Positions 1 to 6,437 of a DNA stretch of 6,437 nucleotides are shown here, piece after piece. Source of the stretch: a bacterium (lineage in GTDB: Bacteria; JAMCPX01). Below the pieces are notes generated by a model that searched no databases, was not told the DNA's origin, and was given only the letters and a program-made list of their open reading frames with translations. Positions within the stretch are counted from its first letter, which is position 1. Each line of letters begins with the position of its first letter. The stretch lies in contig JAJYJX010000131.1 in assembly GCA_021789095.1 (NCBI GenBank), forward strand, positions 1-6,437. Reading direction: 5' to 3'. Both the position numbers and the translations under genes were made by a program.

Positions 1-68
1 TCAAGACTTATTCTTGATCATCGGATAAACTCTGCGTTTTATTTTTTATTGGTTTTTTAAATTAAAAA
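1..68. other. AT-rich intergenic leader, no gene supported
   Basis: This stretch is upstream of the palindromic repeat and has no convincing coding content. A 6-bp inverted repeat, TCAAGA (1-6) and TCTTGA (12-17) around a 5-base loop, sits at the very edge but is not directly followed by a T-run. T-rich runs lie at about 38-58, and an odd perfect palindrome of A and T (54-68, centre at 61) abuts the next repeat. Short open frames running in from the left edge end at a TAA at 26-28 in one frame and at 58-60 in another. Either could be the tail of an upstream gene, but too few residues are visible to decide. Confidence 0.5.
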
Positions 69-96
69 GTAGGGGCGTATTGCAATCCGTCCCTAC
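69..96. repeat. 28-base near-perfect palindrome, REP/MITE-like repeat
   Basis: The 28 bases form a palindrome centred between 82 and 83. The outer arms, GTAGGGGCG (69-77) and CGTCCCTAC (88-96), pair over nine positions, one of them (75/90) a G-T wobble. After a mismatch at 78/87 the core ATTGCAAT (79-86) is itself palindromic. From recall, GTAGGGGCG...CGCCCCTAC palindromes occur as dispersed intergenic repeats in several bacterial groups, and this copy looks like a slightly decayed version. On the minus strand the hairpin is followed at once by five T residues (68 down to 64), an arrangement like an intrinsic terminator facing away from mfd. On the plus strand it is followed by AAACCC, so it should not terminate incoming plus-strand transcripts. 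Confidence 0.7.
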
Positions 97-109
97 AAAC
101 CCTGCCCAG

Positions 110-138
110 TTGAAAATCTCTGCAATGCATTATACTAT
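110..138 (+). promoter_or_regulatory. Possible sigma-70-type promoter for the mfd operon
   Basis: TTGAAA at 110-115 matches five of six -35 consensus bases. Two overlapping -10 candidates follow. TATACT (131-136) is a 5/6 match but leaves only a 15-base spacer, while TACTAT (133-138) is a 4/6 match with an ideal 17-base spacer. Either would start transcription at roughly 143-146, only a few bases before the mfd ATG at 151. This is consensus matching by eye in AT-rich DNA, so the call is weak. Its position between the repeat and the first gene of the cluster supports it. Confidence 0.35.
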
Positions 139-150
139 ATATGTCTGACC

Positions 151-3100
151 ATGCTGAATGAAACGCTGTTTAACATTGATAAGGACGTAGAGTTTTTGCT
201 TGCAAACAATGCCTGTTGGGTAAAGATGTATGATACATCGTTCAGGTCTGTACTGCTTCATGACTATTTTAAGGTATCGAACAGGCCCATGTTTATCATA
301 ACCCCGTCAGGCGAATATGCCGAAAGGTTTGCGGAAGAACTTGTCTGGCTGTCCGGCGGACAGCTGCATCCCAGGATATTCCCATCCTGGGGCATAATAC
401 CGTACAACGGGGTGTTCCCGGTCATCGACATCCAGGCCGAAAGAATTACAACCATAAGCGAGCATGTGTGCAACAGGGAAAACGATGTTATAGTGACATC
501 TGCAAAGGCATTGATGCCGTTGCTGCCGCAGCCCTCTTTGCTGGAATCCAGAAAATTGAACATAAAAACAGGCGATAAGCTTGACATAACCGAGTTCGCC
601 CGCAGGTTTGTCGAGCTTGGATATACAAGACAGAACATATCAACGTCCATTGGAGAATTCAGCATACGGGGAGGTATAGCGGACATATTTCCGCCGAACA
701 CGGAATATCCCGTAAGGATCGAGATGTTTTCCGATACGGTTGAATCCATAAGGCATTACATGGTTCTTGATCAGAGGTCTTTTAAGAAAATAGAAAGTAT
801 ATTTATACCCCCGGTTACCGAATTCATGGGGTATCAGGGAGATCTTAAAGTCACTTCTCCTGAAGAATTGGCAGGTGAAGGCAAGGCGACTATTTTTGAT
901 TATATCTGCAGCAATACCGATATCGTAATAGTCAACCCGGTTGATGTGAACAGCACTCTTGAGAGGTATGAAGAAGACATTCACAAACATCACCGGCAGG
1001 CTGTAAAAGAGGGCAGGAATATAAACGATGTTGAAAATATGTTTATGTCCTTTGACGGCATCAAACAGCGCCTGGAAAATTATAAGACCGTGTGGATTGA
1101 CAGCTCAAGCTCGGCGCAATTTCCCGTTCTCCCATTAGAAAGGCCCGTCCCTGTCAGCGATGCCGGGCTGTGGTTAAACTCCGGCACAAGCAACCTTAAT
1201 TCCGCATTCGAATACATCAGGCATCTTGCAAAGACCAATCCCATAGTTGTTCTTATCATGAAAAATAAAGACAGGGTAGAGCATCTCAGCAGCCTGCTGG
1301 CGGATTCTGATATCGGAGTTAACAGTACCGACGCACCATATCCTGACTTTATTTTAAGGTTGAGACAGGGCCTCAACATTGTATACGGGGCGGCGGAAAA
1401 AGGGTTTGTATACGAGGGCATTCCTTTTGTGACAGAGGGAGATCTTTTCAGCGTGAGGAAGGGCAGAAGGAAAAAACAGTTTGTCCAGGGGGAGCCTATA
1501 AATCTCGAGGAGCTTAAATTCGGGACATACATCGTTCACAGGGAATACGGTATCGGCAGACTTATAGGGACGACCGTTATGAGCGTAGAGGAATCGAAGA
1601 ATGAATTTATAGAGATTGAGTACAGGGACAGTGCAAAACTCTACATGCCCGTAGAGCGAGCAAACCTGTTGAGCGAGTACATTCCTTCTTCAGATGTTCT
1701 GCCCGTGCTTGACAGGCTCGGCGGGAACGGCTTCAAGTCCAGGGTCAGAAAGGTAAAAGAGAAATTATACGAGATAGCGAATGATTTCATAAACAACCAG
1801 GCGATCAGGGAGTTAAAGGGAGGCTACAGCTTCTCGCCGCCCGACACTATGTTCCAGGCATTCGAGGACGACTTCCCTTATGAAGAAACACCTGATCAGA
1901 AGAAAGCCATAGAGGATGTTATAGACGACATGATTAGCAGCAGGTCGATGGACAGGCTTATATGCGGTGATTCGGGCTACGGCAAGACGGAGGTGGCCAT
2001 GCGTGCCGCATTCAAGGCAGTGATGGACAACAAACAGGTTGCCCTCCTTGCCCCGACTACCATTCTGTCGGAACAGCATTACAGGACATTTTCAGAAAGG
2101 TTTAAAAAATATCCCGTAAGTATAGAAGTGCTTAACCGCTTCAGGACTGAAGCAGAGAGGAAAAAAATAATACAGGCGGCTGCAGGCGGCGGCATGGACA
2201 TCCTTATAGGTACTCATGCAATACTGAAAGAGGCCGTGAGATTTAAGTCCCTGGGCCTTATAATAATTGATGAAGAACACAAGTTCGGGGTCGATCACAA
2301 AGAGGCGCTGAAGAGGTTTAATCCGTCCGCAGATATACTTGTTATCACGGCAACGCCAATACCGAGGACATTGAAGATGGCGCTGTCGGGTATAAAAGAC
2401 ATAAGTATAATAACGACGCCACCCGTGGATAGAAAGGCAACGCAGTGTTACATAATGAAATACGGTGAGTCCGGTGTCCGCGATCTCATAGTAAAAGAGA
2501 TCGACCGCGGCGGCCAGGTGTTCGTTATAAATAGAAAAATAAAAGGGCTTGAGCAGCTGGCTGACGGGATAACAAGGATTGTTCCCGCCGCTTCGGTTGC
2601 CGTTGCACACGGGCAGATGCACGGCAGGCAGCTGGAGAATATTATGTCACAGTTCATAAAGAAAGAGATAAACGTTCTTGTGAGTACCGCTATCGTGGAA
2701 TCAGGCCTTGACATACCGTCTGCGAATACAATCATAATAAACGATGCTGACGCTTTCGGCACCTCTGAACTGTACCAGTTGAAAGGGCGGGTGGGAAGAT
2801 CGAACCAGGTAGGATACGTATATTTTCTCCTGCCGTTTAACAGATCTGCATCGCCGCAGGCTATAGCACGGTTGAAGATGGTTGCATCTTCTACGGAATT
2901 AAGCTCCGGGTTCAGGCTTGCAATGCATGACATGGAGATGCGTGGAGCGGGCAATATTATCGGCAAGGCCCAATCCGGGCATATAGATGCAATAGGGCTT
3001 GAACTGTATTCGGAACTTGTAAAGGAAGCCATGGCAGGCATCAAGGGCGAACCTTATGAAGAACCCATGGAACCGCACCTGAATTTCCCTGTACCTGCGT

Positions 3101-3504
3101 ATATTCCCGATGCGTATATCAATGATCCCGAATTAAGGTTGTTCTTTTACAGAAGGCTGGCAAATGCGGACGATCATAATCTGTCCGAGATAATTGATGA
3201 ACTCAAGGACAGGTTCGGCGGCATGCCGGTAGAGCTTGAAATGCTTGTAAAAATAATTAAGATAAAGATACTTATGAAACAGAACAGGGCACTTAAACTG
3301 GATAAACTTGCAAGCGATTTCAGGTTGACATTTGCCCGCGGGACACCGGTGGGGCCGGAGAGTATCCGGAAGCTTGCGGATCAGAAAATTGCAAGGATTA
3401 AAGGACAGCACGGCATGCAGTTGACCTTCGAACCCGTTTCTTCCAGGGGTATAGACGGTGTTTTAAAAGTGCTCGAGATGATTTCAACCGATAAGGACCA
3501 ATGA
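151..3504 (+). CDS. mfd: Transcription-repair coupling factor Mfd
   Basis: Mfd is a cytoplasmic double-stranded DNA translocase that pushes on RNA polymerase stalled at lesions, displaces it and recruits UvrA/UvrB for nucleotide excision repair. At 1117 residues it is full length (E. coli Mfd has 1148). The N-terminal third is the ATPase-dead UvrB-like module, with GEFSIRGGIADIFPP at 168-182 in the UvrA-binding region and no Walker A. The CarD-like RNA polymerase-interaction domain begins near 452 (VHREYGIGR at 462-470). The motor carries Walker A GDSGYGKT (606-613), Walker B DEEH (707-710), TATPIPRTL (733-741), ESGLDIP (850-856) and QLKGRVGRS (876-884). The TRG region includes EMRGAGN (929-935) and QSGH (941-944). 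A TRCF C-terminal domain covers about 975-1100. ATG 151 gives the family's usual N-terminal length and is the first normal start after the in-frame stop at 70-72, but no Shine-Dalgarno precedes it. The stop overlaps the next start. No frameshift was seen. Small motif deviations are described in the findings. Confidence 0.98.
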   Translation: MLNETLFNIDKDVEFLLANNACWVKMYDTSFRSVLLHDYFKVSNRPMFIITPSGEYAERFAEELVWLSGGQLHPRIFPSWGIIPYNGVFPVIDIQAERITTISEHVCNRENDVIVTSAKALMPLLPQPSLLESRKLNIKTGDKLDITEFARRFVELGYTRQNISTSIGEFSIRGGIADIFPPNTEYPVRIEMFSDTVESIRHYMVLDQRSFKKIESIFIPPVTEFMGYQGDLKVTSPEELAGEGKATIFDYICSNTDIVIVNPVDVNSTLERYEEDIHKHHRQAVKEGRNINDVENMFMSFDGIKQRLENYKTVWIDSSSSAQFPVLPLERPVPVSDAGLWLNSGTSNLNSAFEYIRHLAKTNPIVVLIMKNKDRVEHLSSLLADSDIGVNSTDAPYPDFILRLRQGLNIVYGAAEKGFVYEGIPFVTEGDLFSVRKGRRKKQFVQGEPINLEELKFGTYIVHREYGIGRLIGTTVMSVEESKNEFIEIEYRDSAKLYMPVERANLLSEYIPSSDVLPVLDRLGGNGFKSRVRKVKEKLYEIANDFINNQAIRELKGGYSFSPPDTMFQAFEDDFPYEETPDQKKAIEDVIDDMISSRSMDRLICGDSGYGKTEVAMRAAFKAVMDNKQVALLAPTTILSEQHYRTFSERFKKYPVSIEVLNRFRTEAERKKIIQAAAGGGMDILIGTHAILKEAVRFKSLGLIIIDEEHKFGVDHKEALKRFNPSADILVITATPIPRTLKMALSGIKDISIITTPPVDRKATQCYIMKYGESGVRDLIVKEIDRGGQVFVINRKIKGLEQLADGITRIVPAASVAVAHGQMHGRQLENIMSQFIKKEINVLVSTAIVESGLDIPSANTIIINDADAFGTSELYQLKGRVGRSNQVGYVYFLLPFNRSASPQAIARLKMVASSTELSSGFRLAMHDMEMRGAGNIIGKAQSGHIDAIGLELYSELVKEAMAGIKGEPYEEPMEPHLNFPVPAYIPDAYINDPELRLFFYRRLANADDHNLSEIIDELKDRFGGMPVELEMLVKIIKIKILMKQNRALKLDKLASDFRLTFARGTPVGPESIRKLADQKIARIKGQHGMQLTFEPVSSRGIDGVLKVLEMISTDKDQ

Positions 3505-4451
3505 GCAGGTTCATGAAACACACGATCTTTCCCCTGCTCGCCGTACTTTTCGGTATATTCGGATGTACGAACCAGACGTCGATTGCTCTGGGCAGCGGTG
3601 TTGTAGTTACCGTCGGCAAGCAGCAGGTTACCTTGAATGAGTTTAAGAAACGGTTGAATAATTCGGCATCGGAGAGCGGTATAAAGCTAAGTCATGTTTC
3701 AAAGGACATTGTTATGTCCAACCTGGACAACCTTGTAAATACCATGCTTATGCTGAACGAGGCTAAAAAAGAAGGGATAACCGTTACGACAGAAGAAGTC
3801 GGCGAGGAATATAATCAGCTCAAGCAGGGTTACAATGACGAGCAATTCAACAGGATTTTTATAGAGAAACTGATTGATAAAGATCTGTGGATGAAAGAAT
3901 TAAAAGAACGGCTTATTATAAAAAAGCTTTTTGCTGCACATTTCTCAAATGTTTCCGTGCCGCAGTCGGATATCGAAAATTATTACAACGCTCACTTGGA
4001 TAGTTTCTCTGTGCCTGAGATGGTACAAGCAAGACAGATGGAATTTTCCTCGGAGCAGGCGGCCCAGCAGGCGCTGGATGCGTTAAAATCAGGACAAAGC
4101 TTCACGAAGGTCTCGCAGGCCTACTCGATAATACCCGGTGCAGCTTCGGGAGGGGACATGGGACTTTTGTCTGCCAGTGATCTCCCCAAGGAGCTGGCGG
4201 GTATACTGTTCTCTTTACCTGTGGGAAAGATAAGCGGAATAACAAAAACCCAGTTCGGCTACCAGATATTCCTTGTCAAAGCCAGGGTACCTCCTCACAG
4301 AAAGTCGTTAAACGAAGCAAGAAATGATATCGTCGGAATATTGCGTAATGACAAAATAAACAGCGATTTCATGAAATGGCTCAAGGCATTGAAGGAGCAG
4401 GAAGGTGTACATATAAACTATGAACTTTTAAAAAGGGCAGGGCTAATATGA
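3501..4451 (+). CDS. Parvulin-like (PpiC/SurA family) lipoprotein, probable chaperone
   Basis: This 316-residue exported protein has SurA/PrsA architecture. Its start is a lipoprotein-like signal peptide: basic residues R3 and K6, a hydrophobic stretch at 8-20, then IFGC with the candidate lipidated Cys22. Phe at -2 is unusual for a lipobox. Thr23 at +2 would favour outer-membrane sorting in a proteobacterium. A helical SurA-like N-domain (about 33-165) contains a VTVGKQQVTLNEF-type opening. A single parvulin (PpiC) domain follows at about 169-262, with GGDMG at 217-221 and FGYQIFLVK at 252-260. The two histidines conserved in catalytic parvulins are both Gln here (Q179 and Q255), so isomerase activity is doubtful and a holdase/chaperone role for outer-membrane proteins is more likely (inference). 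AAGGA (3493-3497) lies very close to the ATG. Met5 (3513) is an alternative start that would keep the signal peptide. ATGA overlaps at both ends suggest translational coupling to mfd and surA. Confidence 0.88.
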   Translation: MSRFMKHTIFPLLAVLFGIFGCTNQTSIALGSGVVVTVGKQQVTLNEFKKRLNNSASESGIKLSHVSKDIVMSNLDNLVNTMLMLNEAKKEGITVTTEEVGEEYNQLKQGYNDEQFNRIFIEKLIDKDLWMKELKERLIIKKLFAAHFSNVSVPQSDIENYYNAHLDSFSVPEMVQARQMEFSSEQAAQQALDALKSGQSFTKVSQAYSIIPGAASGGDMGLLSASDLPKELAGILFSLPVGKISGITKTQFGYQIFLVKARVPPHRKSLNEARNDIVGILRNDKINSDFMKWLKALKEQEGVHINYELLKRAGLI

Positions 4452-5407
4452 AGCATGCAGGTACGGTATTATTTTTATTGATGGGCATTCCATTCATTAT
4501 AGGAGCCGGTAAAGGGGCCGACAAAAAACTTGTCGACGCCGTGGTTGCGATTGTCAATGGTGAACCGATTTCACTTTACCAGATTACCCAGCGTTCGGAA
4601 ATACTGAAACAGAAATACCCCGATGCAAAGGACATTAAGAAAATGGCACTCGATGATCTTATAGACGATGATATCATTTACAGCGAATTAAAAATCATGG
4701 GGGTTACCATAAACAAGAGCGAAGTGGACAATGCGATAGAGCAGATGTCAGAAGCAAACGGCGTATCGATGTCCGCATTGAAACAGAGTTTGGAGAACAA
4801 GGGCATAGACTTCCATGCTTATGCGGACCAGATAAAAAGTGAACTAGCGAAGTCCAGACTTGTCGGTTACAAATTCAGAACGGAAATTACCGTTACGAAC
4901 GATGATATACAAAGATATTATTCGGAACATAAGGATGAATTTTCAATGGTCAAACAGGCAGATATAAGCCACATACTGATTGAAGTCCCCCCCGATGCTT
5001 CAGCAGAGCAGAAAAAGCGGCTGCTCGAGAAGGCGGATAAAGCTGTTGCAGCCATTCACAGCGGAAAGAGTTTTTCCGATGTCGCCATGCAGTATTCGGA
5101 CGATAAGATGACAAAAAACAGCGGCGGGCATCTGGGATATGTCGACCAGGGTACTCTTTATCCCGTAATTGATAAGGCCATATTTAAAGCCAGGCCGGGC
5201 GGTATTGCTGGTCCTGTCCGAACGCCGATCGGATACGAGATTATCATGGTCAAAGGGTTTAAATCGTCAGAATTATTGCCGGTGAAGGACGTGAAGGACA
5301 AGATCCGCAATGATATCTACTCCGGTAAGCTCGACAACGCACTGAAAAGCTGGCTATTGACAAAAAGACAAAAAGCTATCATTACAGTCTATAATGAATT
5401 CTTATAG
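4448..5407 (+). CDS. surA: SurA-type periplasmic chaperone / peptidyl-prolyl isomerase
   Basis: SurA escorts unfolded outer-membrane proteins across the periplasm to the BAM complex. This 319-residue copy begins with a Sec signal peptide (K2/H3, hydrophobic 6-20, cleavage likely near A20 or A24, no lipobox cysteine). A SurA N-terminal domain follows, opening with VVAIVNGEPIS at 32-42. There is one parvulin domain at about 168-268: ISHILIE retains the first family histidine (H175), GGHLG is at 226-230, and IGYEIIMVK has Glu264 where many parvulins have His. A C-terminal helix and strand (about 275-319) complete the SurA fold. E. coli SurA has two parvulin domains in 428 residues, so this is the shorter single-domain form. 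The ATG overlaps the preceding stop (ATGA), with AGGG at 4439-4442 as ribosome binding site. Position just before pdxA repeats the surA-pdxA pairing of E. coli. A PrsA/PpiD-like name is possible, but the context favours surA. Confidence 0.87.
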   Translation: MKHAGTVLFLLMGIPFIIGAGKGADKKLVDAVVAIVNGEPISLYQITQRSEILKQKYPDAKDIKKMALDDLIDDDIIYSELKIMGVTINKSEVDNAIEQMSEANGVSMSALKQSLENKGIDFHAYADQIKSELAKSRLVGYKFRTEITVTNDDIQRYYSEHKDEFSMVKQADISHILIEVPPDASAEQKKRLLEKADKAVAAIHSGKSFSDVAMQYSDDKMTKNSGGHLGYVDQGTLYPVIDKAIFKARPGGIAGPVRTPIGYEIIMVKGFKSSELLPVKDVKDKIRNDIYSGKLDNALKSWLLTKRQKAIITVYNEFL

Positions 5408-5410
5408 TTT

Positions 5411-5415
5411 GGAGG
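5411..5415 (+). promoter_or_regulatory. Ribosome binding site of pdxA
   Basis: GGAGG is a strong Shine-Dalgarno match ten bases ahead of the ATG at 5426. It lies in the 18-base gap after the surA stop. It fixes the pdxA start and contrasts with the short-spaced or absent sites of the upstream genes, so pdxA may be translated independently and more efficiently within the shared transcript. Confidence 0.8.
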
Positions 5416-5425
5416 AATAAAGTTA

Positions 5426-6437
5426 ATGGAACTGCCAAGAATAGGTATAACAATGGGTGATCCCACAGGCATAGGACCCGAGGTAATAGTAAAGTCTTAC
5501 AAGGATCCGAAGGTAACAAAAGAATGCATACCGGTAATACTGGGAGATGCCAATGTCATAAAGAAAACGATGTCGGATCTCAATGCAAAGCTTACTGTTA
5601 ATGTTATATCCGTCGATGATATACGATCACTGAAGCCGGCAGCCAAAACCATAAACATAGTTAAACTCTCGAACCTTGATCCTGTCAGGCTTAAAATCGG
5701 CAGGCCGGACAAGATCGCCGGCAAGATGATGGTAACATACATAAAAGAGGCCGTAAGGCTTGCCATGCTCGGCTCAATAAGCGCCATGGTAACAGCACCG
5801 ATCAACAAGGCGGCCATAAATAATGCCGGGTTCAATTATCCGGGCCATACGGAGCTGCTTGCAGAAATTACAAGGACAGAGGATTACTGTATGATGCTGG
5901 TCGGCAAGAAGCTCAAGGTTTCCCTTGTAACGACGCACCTGCCCATAAGGGAAATACCGAATACAATAACACCGGGTATGATCTTCAAGACGGTCAAATT
6001 GACCTATGAAGCACTGGTTGATTATTTCAATATAAAGAACCCGAAAATAGCCGTTGTCGCATTAAACCCGCATGCAGGCGAAGACGGCCTGTTCGGAGTC
6101 GAAGAAAAAGAGCTCATCATTCCGGGCATTAAAAAGGCAGAGAGCATGGGCATCCAGGTATTCGGGCCCCTTTCTGCCGATACCGCCTTTCATTTCGCTT
6201 ACAAGGGGAAGTATGACGTGGTAGTCGGCATATACCATGATCAGGCATTGATACCCATAAAAATGATAAACTTTGATGATTCCGTCAATGTTACACTCGG
6301 CCTGCCTATTGTAAGAACGTCCGTTGATCACGGGACTGCATATGATATTGCAGGCAAGGGTATTGCCAGTGCTGAAAGTATGATCGCGGCAATTGCACTT
6401 GCAGGCAAGATGGCTGCAATAAAGCAGAGAAAGCAAT
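5426..6437 (+). CDS. pdxA: 4-hydroxythreonine-4-phosphate dehydrogenase PdxA (3' end cut by window)
   Basis: PdxA is a cytoplasmic NAD-dependent enzyme that oxidises 4-phosphohydroxy-L-threonine. Its product decarboxylates to the amino-ketone that PdxJ joins with deoxyxylulose phosphate to make pyridoxine phosphate. The frame stays open to the window edge with 337 full codons plus one base (T). E. coli PdxA has 329 residues and the conserved C-terminal motifs are already passed, so the stop is probably very near. Visible motifs are GITMGDPTGIGPEV (7-20), TAPINKAAI (123-131), PGHTE (139-143), TTHLP (169-173), LNPHAGEDG (213-221), YHDQALIP (270-277) and RTSVDHGTA (near 299-307). The three divalent-metal histidines equivalent to E. 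coli H166, H211 and H266 are present as H171, H216 and H271. Related PdxA2 enzymes act on 4-phospho-D-threonate or -erythronate in sugar-acid catabolism. The surA neighbour and absence of a DUF1537 kinase gene here favour the vitamin B6 enzyme. Confidence 0.96.
   Translation, partial: MELPRIGITMGDPTGIGPEVIVKSYKDPKVTKECIPVILGDANVIKKTMSDLNAKLTVNVISVDDIRSLKPAAKTINIVKLSNLDPVRLKIGRPDKIAGKMMVTYIKEAVRLAMLGSISAMVTAPINKAAINNAGFNYPGHTELLAEITRTEDYCMMLVGKKLKVSLVTTHLPIREIPNTITPGMIFKTVKLTYEALVDYFNIKNPKIAVVALNPHAGEDGLFGVEEKELIIPGIKKAESMGIQVFGPLSADTAFHFAYKGKYDVVVGIYHDQALIPIKMINFDDSVNVTLGLPIVRTSVDHGTAYDIAGKGIASAESMIAAIALAGKMAAIKQRKQ

Noticed and set aside
1-60. Possible C-terminal tail of an upstream plus-strand gene, or an intrinsic terminator (hairpin 1-17 plus T-rich tract)
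   Set aside because: At most 19 residues are visible and none is recognisable. The hairpin is short, AT-rich and separated from the T-runs by about 20 bases, so neither reading can be supported.
264-749. 161-codon open frame on the minus strand inside mfd
   Set aside because: It lies entirely antisense to a clear Mfd UvrB-like domain, has no recognisable motif or ribosome binding site, and is explained by the codon pattern of the real gene.
1861-2000. Possible frameshift or pseudogene in mfd because of the non-consensus Walker A loop
   Set aside because: The frame is uninterrupted across all domains, flanking residues match the family well, and the essential Lys and Thr are present, so this is a substitution and not a lesion.
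2092-3044. Overlapping minus-strand open frames of 176 and 198 codons inside mfd
   Set aside because: They are antisense to the conserved translocase motifs, and their translations are rich in Cys, Ser, Tyr and His with no family resemblance, typical of shadow frames.
6062-6436. 124-codon minus-strand open frame antisense to pdxA
   Set aside because: It overlaps the conserved metal-binding part of pdxA and has an unnatural Cys/Tyr-rich composition.
1-6437. Mobile element, CRISPR array, tRNA, rRNA or defence system
   Set aside because: I saw no transposase or integrase motifs, no regularly spaced direct repeats, no tRNA cloverleaf and no defence-related domains. The window is almost entirely filled by four housekeeping genes.

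Overview
The window holds one tightly packed, co-directional (+ strand) cluster of four housekeeping genes: mfd (transcription-repair coupling factor), a parvulin-like lipoprotein, a SurA-type periplasmic chaperone/peptidyl-prolyl isomerase, and pdxA (vitamin B6 biosynthesis). The pdxA reading frame runs off the right edge with almost all of the protein present. Only the first 150 bases are non-coding.

The organism is most likely a Gram-negative (diderm) bacterium: two exported SurA-family proteins, one of them a probable lipoprotein, imply an outer membrane. The order mfd / parvulin / surA / pdxA, single-parvulin SurA proteins of about 320 residues, moderate GC and heavy use of ATA (Ile) and AGG/AGA (Arg) fit the old Deltaproteobacteria (Desulfobacterota) or Nitrospirota better than Enterobacteria. 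This placement is inference from recall, not from a search. surA-pdxA adjacency is also found in Escherichia coli (lptD-surA-pdxA-rsmA-apaGH).

Layout: 1-68 is AT-rich with no supported gene. Bases 69-96 form a 28-base near-perfect palindrome resembling dispersed REP/MITE-like repeats. A weak promoter-like pair follows at about 110-138. mfd starts at 151 with no visible Shine-Dalgarno, so a very short or leaderless 5' end is possible. mfd and the lipoprotein gene, and the lipoprotein gene and surA, each overlap by ATGA, indicating translational coupling. surA and pdxA are 18 bases apart and pdxA has its own strong GGAGG. No internal terminator is apparent, so the four genes probably form one operon linking DNA repair, outer-membrane protein folding and cofactor synthesis.

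I found no evidence of a novel system, mobile element, CRISPR array or RNA gene. The points most worth a second look are the palindromic repeat, the loss of both parvulin histidines in the lipoprotein, the possible leaderless start of mfd, and several departures from consensus in Mfd motor motifs.
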